Source of the DNA: Eutypa lata
Taxonomy: Eukaryota > Ascomycota > Sordariomycetes > Xylariales > Diatrypaceae
Direction: 5' to 3'
Assembly (NCBI GenBank): GCA_022661535.1
Contig: JAKULF010000004.1
Span: 1,612,001-1,676,000, forward strand
Length of the DNA stretch: 64,000 bases
Both the position numbers and the translations under genes were made by a program. Below, in pieces: positions 34,872 through 48,010 of this stretch (the first letter of the stretch is position 1; each line of letters opens with the position of its first letter). The notes under the pieces were generated by a model, which saw nothing but the letters and a program-made list of their open reading frames with translations, was not told where the DNA came from and made no database searches.

Positions 34872-37023
34872 CGCTGGTGGTTGTTCTGCCTGCCTTGTCT
34901 GTCCGTATATGATGGGGGAGGGGGTTATGGAAGCTGATTGGAGTAGGGTTGTGGGGTCGTCTGGTATCCGGTATACTCTTGTGCACTACTTATGCTAATT
35001 ACTTCTGTGGTTGCGGGGGAAAATACAAATCGTACTGACTTGAGCGAACGTGGCTCCAATAATGGAAGGATGCATTTGTAGGCTCATCTTTCGAGGTTTT
35101 GTATAGAGTAGTTTTGTCGTCTTTATAGTGTTCAGGCACTTTGCCGCGCTGGAAAACTAAGGGGGTTCCGTCCCGCCGCCGAGAAACGCGATGCGCTTGT
35201 TCTATTTATCCCTATTTACCCGCGAGATTTACCCCGCTACCGTCACATAGGGGTAGGGGACCAGGTCCCCTAGACTTCCGGTTCGATCGTGGGTACTATG
35301 CGATCGTCACATGCATGCATGAGGTGCTGCAGAGACGCTAGCTCTGCACCAGCTGCTTGGATCGCCTTTTAATACGGATCCTAGTTATACTAGGGGGCTG
35401 CTCACCAGACAGTTGTTGAAGCTTTAAGATGTTATAGGCAAACTTAGGGATAAAGAGCTCATAGTTACTTTCATAGTATTCACATAGCATTTATATGCCA
35501 TACAAAGTTGGGTCTTGGGTTCATGAAGTGCACACCTCACACTAGGATAACGAGGGGTTAAAATTTAATACAAAATCTAGAATGGTTGAGCTTAAGCAAT
35601 GTCACAAAGAAAGGACCTCCTGTACTATGCCAGGCCGAGATAACCACCATGCCGGTAGTCGGATCCGTACCGACTCCGGGCCCATTGGACCCGCCGGGTT
35701 CGCACCGGTTCTGGGTTCACCAAGCCCGCTAACCCCGAGCACCACCGACAACATGGCCTTCTGATTGTAGTAGATATTTTTTGAGCGAGAGCTTGAACTC
35801 AACATGAACTGACGAAAGACTTCGACACAAAAACATAATATCAAGAGGGCAAGGGGTGTCGAAATATCTCTTTTGAAATATCGCTTCCTACTGATCAGGG
35901 AGTTACAATAACCGCCGAGTACACTTTGGGCAATTCTACCATTTGGAAACGCCAAGCAATGGAATTTGTCACTACTACTCAATGCAGTAAATATCTGGTT
36001 CGTTGACACTTACTTCCCGCCCCTTTTTCCCCTTGGCTCTCGTACCGGGCTTTTTGACAATCCTGTGTTCGATATGATTCGAGTATATTACGGTTGCTCT
36101 ATGTCTCTGCGCCCCGGTAATATTATCAGTCATATACTTCCGAACGACAACGAGTGAAAATGGTCTGGCTTTCATCCATACAAGAAGAGTGTGCCGCGAA
36201 CGAGAAGACATAGTCTGGTCTTGTTCTGGATTAAGATGGAGGCACAGAATGGAAGCTCCTCATCAAACCAGAGACAACACTCTAAAGAGACAGACACAGC
36301 TCAAGCAGCAAAACCGAAAATTCCATCTAGTAGAGTAGCCGACGTGTGCGCCACTATCGCTCTTGTCTATGTGCCTGCAATACGCGAAACACCCAGCACG
36401 AACACAGATGCTCGGCCCATGAAACCCTTAGGTTATGGCCGTGGGCTCGAGTCAGACTGACCACCGTTGGCTGATGTCTGTTGGGCTTGGAACCTGAAAA
36501 CATCCATTTCGATATCTACTGACCTACGAGCGACGACCAGGCAACGCGCCTTCAATTTTATATCTCCAGCGGCGGGACCAACTCCATGGCTTTCGATGCC
36601 GATCTCGCAAGTCCCGCGTCCTGATCCTTTCCGGCGCTCAGATCAAGTCGTCTGGGGCGGCAATCTCAACGGCGATGGTGAGTACAACTTCGTGCTCGGT
36701 CGTCACTCCACGATACAGTCAATCGTGTAGATAGCAGTGACATGGCGGGTATACGTACCTGATGATACATCGAATTAATTGGCACATGCATTGCACCAAC
36801 TGCACCAACCTTGCACCAACCTCGCACCAACATATCATAACGGTGTTACCACGCCAAGCCTTGAATTTGCGCTCCATATTGGGGGCCGGTTCCCAGCAGT
36901 TGCCGCTGTGCCATTTGCTTGGGGGCTCTTCTTCGTTTCCTCGACCTTAGGTAAACAATTCAACCTGCCGACTTCACGTAACGATATATCGGCCACACCT
37001 TTTTACTTTCGACAAATAACAAC
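34872..37023. other. Intergenic, 2.15 kb
   Basis: No gene could be supported. Short frames near 35.6-36.0 kb (minus) and 36.2-36.7 kb (plus) lack motifs. 36790-36830 has a degenerate GCACCAACC repeat (about four copies) in the P450 promoter. Confidence 0.45.
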
Positions 37024-38784
37024 ATGGCCCAATTGAGCAAGTCTACTATTGTGGCCGTAGCCGTTGCGGCCTTAACATTTCTCGTCGTCAAATTCAAAGC
37101 TAACAAACAACATGTCCGGAAGCTTCAGGCTGCCAATGTGGTGAATTCAATCGATGTCTGTTGTCTCCAAAGATCTGACGCTGACGGCGTATAGCCGATG
37201 CCAAAATTTCACCCAGTATTTGGCCATTTCATCGCCTTAAAGGAATGTATCCAGGCTCTTCCGCGAAATACTACAATGCATGTTGTAGTACGGCAGATGT
37301 CAAAGCAGTTCCCGAATGGCATCTTCTACCTCAATCTATGGCCTTTTAACAAAACCATGTTGATCGTCGGCGATGGCTATGCGGCTTCCCAAGTCGAAGC
37401 TGCCTTTCTCGACAAGCCTCCCGATGTATGTAGCACTATGGAAGTTATTAACGGGGGTCCCTCAATCATGACTATGCACGGGAGTACCTGGAAGAAGTGG
37501 CGCGGCCTCTTCAATCCCGGCTTCGCCGCTGGTTACATGACTGGACTTGCGCCAGCTATTGCCGACGAAGTTGCTGTCTTCTGCATACTGCTACAAAACC
37601 TCGCGATGAAGAACGAAGTAGTACAGTTGGAAGAATACACATTGCGGCTCACTTTTGACGTAATTGGGCGCGTAACTCTGTAAGTACCTAACTCTGGCAG
37701 GCGAACGTATGCTAGGGAGCGTTTACTGATTTTTATCTCTTGGCTCAGCGATGCTCGCCTCCAGTACCAAACGCAGGGAAGTCCTCTTGCAGAATGCCTG
37801 CGGAGGCAGATCGTATGGACCCAGTTTGGCACGACCTTCAATCCATTCCGCCGGTACCTTAGTCCCCGCCCTCTCATCCAGAGGTACAACAGCTACCGCA
37901 TGAATCGCTATCTCGATACTGAGATCGACAAAAGATTCGAAGAACTCGCTGCTTCTCGTCAGATGCACTCTAAAGAATTCCAGGCGCCATCTAGGTCTGT
38001 TATTTCATTAGCCATGGACAAGTATCTGGAGGAAGCGGGCAGTACTGCCGAGCTGTCAAAAAAGGCCTTCAAGCAACTTGTGAAGCCGCATCTCCGGATG
38101 TTTCTCTATGCCGGCCATGACACAACAAGTAGCACGTTACTCTACTCTTACTTCTTACTGTCTCGCCATCCGGAGGTCCTGTCCAAAGTCCGAGCTGAGC
38201 ATGATACGATATTCGGCCCCGATTACTCTATTGAACACTGCAGTCAAGTCATTGCGAAGAACCCCTCGCTTCTGAACCAGATACCGTATACATTGGCATT
38301 CATCAAAGAAGTTCTCCGCCTTTTCCCTCCTGCGGGAAGCATGCGCGAGGGTGGTCCAAATTTCGTCCTCACGGACAGGCAAGGCCGGCAATACCCTACC
38401 GAAGGATGTAATGTCTGGGCGCTCAGCCTGGTTATGCACCACAAACCGGACGCTTTCATTGATCCTGAGGAACTTATCCCAGAAAGGTGGCTGGTTGGAC
38501 CTGAAGACCCCTTGTATCCGAAAAAAGGTACTTGGCGAGCATTCGAATGGGGCCCCCGTGCTTGCATAGGTCAAACCCTGGCGCTCTTGGAACTCAAAGT
38601 CGCCCTCGTCATGACTGTTAGGATGTTCGACATTGATCCTGCATACGATCAGTGGGACAAAGCGAATCCAACCAAGGGCGCCATCAAATTAGTAGAGGGG
38701 AACCGAGCCTATCAGGCTGAGTTGGGTGGTGGCGGGGCCCGCCCCGCCAATGAGTTTCCAGTGAGCGTGAAATTGAGGTTGTAG
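37024..38784 (+). CDS. Cytochrome P450 monooxygenase, CYP59/StcS-like
   Basis: Exons 37024-37140, 37195-37679 and 37749-38784 (introns 54 and 69 nt) give 545 residues. An N-terminal ER anchor (TIVAVAVAALTFLVV) is followed by the Pro hinge VPMPKFHPVFGH. The I-helix O2 site is AGHDTTSS, the K-helix ExxR is in KEVLRLFPP, then PERW. The haem loop is FEWGPRACIGQ, with the Cys thiolate ligand. All catalytic elements are intact. The overall pattern resembles the StcS/VerA group of secondary-metabolite P450s (moderate confidence; substrate unknown). It lies only 0.4 kb from the RIP-mutated AT island yet shows no nonsense changes. Confidence 0.92.
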
Positions 38785-38993
38785 GAGAAAGCATACACTA
38801 AGCACCTGGATTGAAGTAACCGCATAGTGGCAACGTTGCTCTTACTAGTCAGGAAGTTCTTTGGTTGAAAAAAACGACCGTAGGCAGGCTCTGGAAGATA
38901 GTACAATATCCAGATGCGACAATCCGCCAACACCAACGGTAAGTTTAATAAAGGTAGTGCAACATGTTGTTTTAATTTCACATCCGAGTGGGT

Positions 38994-39087
38994 GTAAAAT
39001 TTTGCCGACCGCTGCGGTGCAAAAAAGTACGGCCCTTCGCAAGCTCCGGGGACTTTTTTCCGACCTCCGGGATCGGCAAAATTTTGC
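38994..39087. repeat. Imperfect palindrome (~94 bp) at the edge of the AT island
   Basis: The outer arms GTAAAATTTTGCCGACC (38994-39010) and GATCGGCAAAATTTTGC (39071-39087) pair at 15 of 17 positions. An inner A6GT/ACT6 pair (39021-39028 with 39051-39058) can extend the fold. It lies between the P450 stop and the start of the A+T block. Confidence 0.75.
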
Positions 39088-39520
39088 TCCGCAGGTAATG
39101 GCATTCGTCGATTCGAAAGTTGTATTTTGTATATGTAAATGATGGCATTTATAACAAGATACGCTTTTAGTTTTCGGCTTCGAATTAACTATAATAAGTT
39201 AACTTAAATTTAAAGCCGAAAATTAAGTTTATATAAAAATGTTTAAAGATAAAAAAGATATTTTTTTTAATTTTTTTTATACGTTATATAAAATTTAAAC
39301 TTTAAATTTTATAAAGTTATTATTATATATTATAAATTTTATAAATTTAATTATTATATTATAAACTTTTTATATTACGAATTATATTAATTATTATATA
39401 AAAATTTTATATTTTATTTTTATATATATAATTAATTTTATATTTATATATAAGTTTAATTAATTTATAATCAAATTAATTAATTAAAAGTTAAATAAAT
39501 AATTAAAGTTATTATTATTT

Positions 39521-39737
39521 TATTAATAAATAAAATGCTTTAATAACGATTTATAATAATAATAAAAGATTAAATATTAAAAGTATTTTAAAATATTACG
39601 TATAATATTTAAAATATAAAAATTAATATATAATTTAAATTTATAATTAAATTAATATAAACTTTTTTAAATAATAATATATATTTTATTTTTTAAAAGT
39701 TATTTAAAATTAATATTTATTCGTAAATTTTAATATA
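39521..39737 (+). repeat. 5' LTR of the copia element
   Basis: 217 bp. It starts TATTAATAAATAA and ends near TTTTAATATA; the expected TG...CA ends appear converted to TA...TA. About 14 differences from the 3' copy, 13 of them transitions. Confidence 0.8.
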
Positions 39738-42700
39738 ATAATAATTTCGATTTTATAAATTAATAATTAAAAGATTTATACGAAAATAAATACATTATTT
39801 ATAATAACGTTTTATTAACTTTAATTTAAAAGATTTACGAAAAGAATTAATATTAATAATAACGAAAAATAAATAAATTTTTAATATTATCGAAAATTAT
39901 AATAATTACGTTATTAACGACATTTATTTTTTTTTTTTTATTAAATTAAATTATAATTTAATATTTTACTTTTTTAATTTAATTAAAACTTTAATAATTA
40001 AACGATCTTTTTATTTATTTAAATAATTTTATTTTAATAATAAAAAAATTATAAAATTTTATAAATAAATTAATTATTTAAATTAATTTTTTAATATTAT
40101 TATATTAAATTCTTTTTTTTTATTAAAATTAAATATATAACTTTTTCCTTTTTTTTTATTAATATTTATAAATTATTATAAATTTAATAAGCTTTTTATA
40201 ATAATAAACGATATTAAAAATATTATATATAACTTTATAAAAAAAGCTTAAATTAAAAAACGAATTATATTAATAATAAAAGTTTAATAATAAAAAATAA
40301 TAAATTAATATTAAAACGATATAAATATTATCGTAAAGTAATTTAAAAATATATAAATATAAAATTCGAATTTATATATAAATAATTATAACGTTAAAAT
40401 TAACTTTAATTATATAATTAATAAATTAATATAAAATAAACGTATAAACGTTATATTTTAATAATAAATAAATATATAATTAATATTTAATAAAACTTAT
40501 ATAAAATAAACGTAAATATTAATAAATGCATAATTATTAATAAATATAAATTTATTTATTTTATAATATTTTAATGTCGTAATATTAAATATAAAAAACG
40601 CATTATTTAAAATAAAATTAAATTTAATATTTACTTTATTAAAACTTTAATCGTAAAGTTTATTTAAATATTTAATATAAAATAAATAAATAAATTATTT
40701 ATTTTTTTTTTCGTTTAAATATATAAATATTTTTTTTTTTATAATATTAATTTTATAATAAATTAAATTATATATTAAATTTATTTAAAATTTTTGCATT
40801 TTTTATAATTTAAATAATTATATTTTATAAATTTTTATTATAATATTTATAAATAATAACTTAAAACTTCGCCGATAATTATTTTATTAAAAAATTATTA
40901 TAATTTAATTAATATTAAAATAACGAAATTAAATAAACGAAAAACCCGTATTTCTTTTTTTTATATTATTATAAAAAAAATTAATAAATAAATAAATTTA
41001 ATAAACGATATAAAAATACATAAAATATAAATTTTAATAATTTAAATTCGAATAATTTAAATTTAAATAATTTCGATTATAATATTTAAAAAATTTATTT
41101 TTTTAAATCTTTAAAAACGAATAAAAGTTTACGTAAATTCGTTAAAAAAAATCTTAAAAAAAAATAAAAAAAAAATTTTTTTAAAATTAAAAAAAAAATT
41201 ACTTTAAAAATTTTAATAATTAAAAACTTTAACGTAATGCTTTAAGTTTTACTTTAAAAAAAGTCGATTATAAAAAAAATATAAAATTATTTAAATTCGT
41301 TAAAATTAAATTTATAAAAGTTATTATAAAAATTTATAAATAATACTTTTAATAATTAATTACAAGTATAATTTTAAAAACCGAAATATTAAAGATTTTA
41401 TAATTTACTTTTTTAATAATTAATGTAATACGTTAACGAAACATTTAAAATAATTTTTATAATTTTAAATATAACGAAAAAAGTCTTTTTATTTTTATTA
41501 TATAATTTTAAAAGTATATAAAAGAAATAAAATTAATTAATATAAAATTAAATAAAGTTATTTATATTACGATATTTATAAACGTTATAAAAAATAAAGC
41601 TATTTATTAATATAAAATTATAAACTTTATATTATAAATAATTAATTATTTTATTTATAAATTTATCGAAAACTTTAATATTAAATTTTAAAACTAAGTA
41701 AAAAGCATTAATAAATCGCATAAAAATACGAAGTTATATATTTAAAAAAATAATAATAATAAAAAAATAAAAAGATTAAATTTATAAAAAAAAAACCGAT
41801 TTAATAAACTTTTCGTAAACGATAAAAAAAAGCTTTTTTACTTTAATTATAATAAATATAAATATATATTTTAACATTATAAAAACGAAAAACGAAAAAA
41901 TAATAATAATAAAAGTAAAAATAAAAGCAAAAATAAAGTTATTAATAATAATAACGGTTATAATAATTACGATTATTTAATTAAACTTAACGATTTAATA
42001 ATTTCGATTAAATTTAAAAATATATATAAAGGTTTTATTTTTTTAATTATTATTTTTATAAAACGAAACGTATTAAAGAAATTACTTAAATAATATAATA
42101 AATTAATTTTTAATATTATATATTAATAAGTTAAGTTAAAAGGCATTATAACTTTAATTTTTATTAAATAAAAAAGCGCCGAAAACGAAAAAGATATTAA
42201 AAAAGTTATATAAAAAAACGTTTCGAACGTTATAATTATCGTTTATTAAATAATAATTCTTTAAATATATTTTATAAATAATATAAAAAATTAATTATTA
42301 TAAAATAATAACTTAAATATTAACATTATTAATAACTTTAACGATTTAATTAAAAAAACGATTAAAAGTATTAAATAAAATCGCTTTATTATTAATATTA
42401 AAATAAGTTTTATTTACGCTTTAATTATTAATATCGTCGTATAATAATTAATTAAACTTAATAAATTTCGTTTAAATTTAATAATGTCGTATATTTTAAT
42501 TATTAAAAAATTTTTATTTAAAATATTTTTTAATAAAATATAATATAAAAAAACGATTATTTAAATTATAATATTTTAAAATCGTTAAATGAAAAAAATT
42601 TTATAATAATTAATGTAAAAAGATAAAAGTTTTTATTATAAATCTTTAATATATTTAAATTCGAAATTAATAATAATAAATAAAAATACGTATTAAAAAA

Positions 42701-45700
42701 TAATAATAATAAATTAATTATTTTTTAATATATAATATTTAAGTTTAATAATAATAAAAAAGTTATAATAAACGAAAACATTATAAAAAAAATCATTTTA
42801 TAATATCGTTAACTTTATTATTTTAATATTAAACGCTTAATTTAAATTATTAAACGATTTTATAATATAAACTTTAAATTTAAAAATATTAAAGTTTTAT
42901 TTTATACGGCTTATAATATAATAAAAATAAAAAAATTCTTATTAAAAAATATTTAAAAAAAGTTAATTTATATAAATAAAATTATATAATATAATATAAA
43001 TATAATATAACTTATATTATTATATAATAACTTATATTATAATTTAATAATTAAAAATTATAATTAATATCGTAATATAAAATTAATAAAAACTAAAAAT
43101 AATATTTAATAATATTTATAAAATTATATTAAAAAGATAATTTAATATTTTATTAATTAACCTTTTAATAAAAATAATAAAAAAAAAATAATTTAAATTT
43201 TAAAATTAAATAATAAACGAAAATTCGATATATTTAAAATAAACGAATTTTATAAAAAACGTAACATTAAATTTTAATTATCGTTATTTTATAATTAATA
43301 TTAAAATAAAGTCGTAAAACGCGTTATCGAATTTATACAAAACGAAGTTAAAGTTTATATAATTTAAATAAAAATTCTTATATATTTTTAAAATTATATT
43401 ATAAAAGTAATTATTAAAATAATTAATAAAATAAATTAATTATTAATTAAAAATATAACTTTTATAAAGATTTATTAAAAAAGTTTAAATTTTAATAATA
43501 ATTATTTATTTTATTATAAATATTTATATATTTTAAAATTACGTTACGTTATATTTATTAATTAAAAAAAAAATTTAATTTAAAAAATTAATTAATCGAA
43601 ATATAAAAGGCATTTTTTTAAAATATAAAAAAAAAAAATTATATTATATAATTAATAAAAAAAAAACGTTTTTTTATAATTTTTTATATTATAATATATA
43701 AAAACTTTACGAAATTAAATGCTTTTTTTAACTTAAAAAATATTATTCGATTATTTTTAAAATAAATTTAAAAACGACTTCGTTATTAAATTAATAAAAA
43801 AAATAAATAAAAAGTTAATATTTAAAACGATAATAATAATATTATATTTAATAACGAAACGAATAAAAAAAATAAAAAATAACTTATTAAACGTAAACGT
43901 AATTATTCGAAAAAAATAATTTTTAAATTTTATATATATAATACTTTCGAAGAATATTTTAAAATTATAGTTAAATTACGTTAAATATAATTTATTTAAA
44001 AGAACGAAAATATTAATAAATATAATTTTAAATTCGATTTTATTAACGATAATATTATAAATAATTAAAAACGTAAATTTATAAGTTTTAATAACGTTTT
44101 TAAAATAATAATATAAGTTTATTTTTATATATAAATAATATTTTTATTTAAAAAAAAACGATATAATATTTTCGAAAATCTTTATAAAATATCGAACTTT
44201 TTTAAATATTTAAAAATATATAAATTAATAACGATAATATTTAAAAATAATTCGTTATTAAAAAAAACTTTAATAAATTTCGAGAAAAACTTATAAATAA
44301 AAATAATATTTATAAAAATATAAAAAAATATTAATTAAAAATTATTTAAATTTATTTTATTAATTAAGATAATATATAAATATTTAATAAACGTTATATA
44401 AATATTACGAAAGAAATTTATATTAATAAACGATTTTGAAAAATTAAAAGTTTATATATATATAAAAGAATTTATATAACGAAAAAATATCGATTATAAT
44501 AAAATTACCGTAATTATAATTTAAGTTATACATTAATAAATCTTTATAACTTTTATAATTTTATACGATTAATATATTATATAAATAAACTTTATTATAA
44601 CGTATTTTAATAATAAATTAAAAGAAAAATTATTTATAAAAATATTTTCGTTATTAAAGAAATACTTTAATATATATTTTAAAGAAAAAAAAAATATAAA
44701 TATAATTTAAATTATATTATTTAATTAATAAACTTTTTATATAAATTTAAATAAATTAATATAATTTAATAAGTAAAAATTAAAGTTATTTTAAAATAAT
44801 TAAACTTTATAACTTTAATATTAAACGACGTTATTTATTTAAATTTTAAAATAAATAATATTATAATTTTATACGTTAATAATTTTTTATTATTTAATAT
44901 AAATAAAAAACGTTTTATAAAATTTACGAAAATAATTATTAAAATAATTATTATTAAGAATTTAAATAAAATTAATTAATTTTTAAATATTTATATTATT
45001 AAATTAAGTTTTATTAATAATATATATTTAAATTAATAATAATATATTAAAAAATCGCTTTAAATAATAAATATAAACGATATAAAATCGTTATTTATTT
45101 CGTTCGTTTTAAATTATAAATAATATATAATTTAAAATTAAAAAATTATTATTAAAAACGAAATATTTAAATATATAAACTTAATTAAAAAGTTTAACTT
45201 TTTAAATTACGTAATTAAATTCGATATAGTTTATATAATATTTATTTAAGTTCGATTTATAAATAATTTATTATTAAAACATATAAATTATATTAAACGT
45301 TTATTAAAATATATAAATAATATTATAAATTTATCGATTTAATATTAAACTTTAAATAAAAAACATTTATATTATAAATATAATAACTTTAAATTATTTA
45401 AAATAATAAATTTTAATTACGATAATAATTTTAATTTAAATAAATTAATTATAAGTTATATATTTTATATAATAAAAGCTTTTATTATATAAATTTTAAA
45501 ACTTTAAACGATTATTATTTATTATATAACGAAAGCCGAATACGTAACTTTAAGTATTATAATAATAAAAGTAATTAATATTAAAAACTTTTTATAAAAA
45601 TTTAATTTAATATTTAAAAAACTTATTATTTTATTAAAGAATAATATAAATATATTAAAATAAATAAAAAAAATTATAATGTTTAAAAAAAAACGTTATA

Positions 45701-46510
45701 TTTAAATCGATTATTATTATATATATTAAAAAGTTAATAATAATTATATTAAAGTTTAATATATTAAAACGAATAAAAATTTAATAAATAATTTTATTAA
45801 ATTCTTTAATTAAAAAGCTTTTAACGAATTCGTAATAAAATTAAACTTAAAATTAATTTAAAAATCGTTTAAAAAATTAAAAAATATATTAATTAATAAA
45901 TAAATTAAATTAATTAAAATAATAAAAAAATAATATTTATTAAATTTTCGTTATAAAAAAAGAAAATCGTTATTTTTTAAAACTTTATATTATCGCGGCA
46001 TTTTTTTTATAATTATTATATTTATTTAATTTAAAGGTTTTTTTTTTTAATATTTAATTTAAAAGATTTAAAACGATTTTTAAATTAACTTAACTTTTAT
46101 TAAATAAATTCGTTTTTATTAGTTATTTTTTTTAACATTTATAATATATAATATAAAAAAAGAAATTAATAATTAATAATTTTTAATTAAAGTTTTTCGT
46201 TATTTTTAAAATTAAAAATTTCGAATTTTATTTAACTTTATATAATCGATAACGTATTAATTAATAATATCGTAAATTTTATATATAAAATTAAAAAATT
46301 TATTAATAAATAATAACTTAATTAAATTTCGAGCGTATATATACGAATAAAGTTATTAATATTACGATATAAATAAAATTAATAATTAAATAATTAAATT
46401 ATAAAAATAAATACGAAAGTTAAAAGTTTAATTTTAATAAATTTATAATTTAATTTTTTAAGTTTTTTAAAGTTTTAAAAAAATTAATCGTTTATTAATA
46501 TAAAAAGGTA

Positions 46511-46727
46511 TATTAATAAATAAAGTACTTTAATAACGATTTATAATAATAATAAAAGATTAAATATCGAAAATATTTTAAAATATTACGTATAATATTT
46601 AAAGTATAAGAATTAATATATAATTCGAACTTATAATTAAATTAATATAAACTTTTTTAAATAATAATATATACTTTATTTTTTAAAAGTTATTCGAAAT
46701 TAATATTTATTCGTACATTTTAATATA
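46511..46727 (+). repeat. 3' LTR of the copia element
   Basis: 217 bp, the counterpart of 39521-39737. At the variable transition sites it keeps C or G more often (about 11 versus 2) than the 5' copy. Confidence 0.8.
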
Positions 46728-47272
46728 TTTAATTATATTATTTAATTATATTATTTTAAAAAAATTTTTAATTAAATAATTAAAGCTTTAAGTTTATAAA
46801 TTTATAATTTATAAAGTTAATTAATTTATAAATTATTTATATATAATTATTATAATTATTTATAATTATTATAATTATTTATATAATTATTTATATATAA
46901 TTATAAATTAATTATAAATTTATAAAACTTATAAATAATTAAAAGATTTATAAATTATAAATTTAAAAGTTTTAAATTTATACGTAATTAAAGCTTAAAA
47001 TTATAAGTTTATAAATCGTAATTATTTAATTATTATTATTTATAATTAAAATTATTTTAAAGTTATTATAATTATTTTAAAGTTATTATAATTATTTATA
47101 TATAATTATAAATTTATAACTTTATAAATTTAAAAAATAATTAATAAATAATTAATAAATTTATAAATTATAAATTTATAATTTTTAAATTTATAAATAA
47201 TTAAAGCTTTAAATATAAGTTATAAAATAAATTTATAAATTATTATTATTATTATATAATTATTATTACTCG

Positions 47273-47348
47273 CGTTAATTATTATAACTTTCGTTAATTA
47301 TTATAACTTTTATTAATTATTATAATTTTTATTAATTATTATAATTTT
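47273..47348. repeat. 19-bp tandem repeat, four units
   Basis: Units at 47273, 47292, 47311 and 47330. Units 1-2 read CGTTAATTATTATAACTTT; units 3-4 read TATTAATTATTATAATTTT. They differ only by C to T and G to A. Confidence 0.85.
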
Positions 47349-47710
47349 TATAATTATTATAATTATATAATTATTATAATTATTTATATTTATAAGTTTA
47401 AAAGTTATAAATTTATACATTATAAAATAAATTTAAAAGTTATAAGTTTATATATTATAAAATAAATTTATAAGTTATTTAATTATTATTATTTATAACT
47501 TTTAAATTTATAATTATTATAATTATTTATAATTATTATAATTATTTATATATAATTATAAATTAATTATAAAATAAATTTATAAGTTATTTAATTATTA
47601 TTATTATATAATTATTATAATTATTTATAATTATAAATTTATAAATTTATAAGTTTAAAAGTTATAAATTTATAAATTATAAATTTATAAATTATAAATT
47701 TAAAAGTTAT

Positions 47711-47851
47711 AAAATAAATTTATAAATTATAAATTTAAAAGTTATAAAATAAATTTATAAATTATAAGTTTAAAAATTATAAAATAAATTTATAAATTAT
47801 AAATTTAAAAGTTATAAAGTAAATTTATAAGTTTATAAATTTAAAAGTTAT
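47711..47851. repeat. 35-bp tandem repeat, four units
   Basis: Units start at 47711, 47746, 47781 and 47816 (first bases AAAATAAATTTATAAATTAT). They are nearly identical, with single A/G changes between copies. Confidence 0.85.
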
Positions 47852-48010
47852 AAATTATAAATAATTAAAGTTAAATAATTTATAAAACTTAAAAAATATA
47901 TTTAATTAAAATGTTAAATTTTTTTTAAAATTAATTAAATTCTTAACGTTATTTTAACTTCGAATTAAAGGTTATTAATTAAATTTTAATTTATTTAAAT
48001 CTCTTATTAA

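Larger units (their letters stand above)
39521..46727 (+). mobile_element. RIP-inactivated Ty1/copia LTR retrotransposon
   Basis: Flanked by 217-bp direct repeats 6990 bp apart. In plus frame 1 the following can be read despite stops. TAY codons at C-x2-C-x4-H-x4-C spacing lie at 41839-41880 (Gag zinc knuckle, CCHC). A [F/Y]-x-D-D-like box lies at 45010-45021. A KAEYVTLS run at 45532-45555 matches the T-E-A-E-Y-x-A-L-S motif of copia RNase H. All are in the same frame. Only ~1.5 kb separates the RT box from the 3' LTR, leaving room for RNase H but not integrase, so the order is copia, not gypsy. A purine run, AAAAAGG, abuts the 3' LTR. Not capable of activity. Confidence 0.85.
39143..48010. 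other. RIP-mutated A+T island
   Basis: About 8.9 kb consisting almost only of A and T, with the few C residues largely in CpG or CpT context. No open frame of 60 codons exists on either strand. The edges are sharp on both sides. Such composition is the classic product of repeat-induced point mutation (C:G to T:A, mainly at CpA). It contains the dead copia element below plus extra A+T repeats to its right. Confidence 0.9.

Noticed and set aside
45010..45021. LINE (Tad-type) rather than LTR element, from the F-x-D-D-like box
   Set aside because: The paired 217-bp direct repeats and the copia-type RNase H motif downstream favour an LTR element.
47000..47900. CRISPR-like spaced repeats in the A+T tail
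   Set aside because: Units are head-to-tail tandem repeats without unique spacers, and this is a eukaryotic genome.
39143..48010. Possibility that the A+T block is mitochondrial DNA or a centromere
   Set aside because: Direct LTRs, in-frame copia motifs and RIP-type base changes explain it better; no mitochondrial genes are present.
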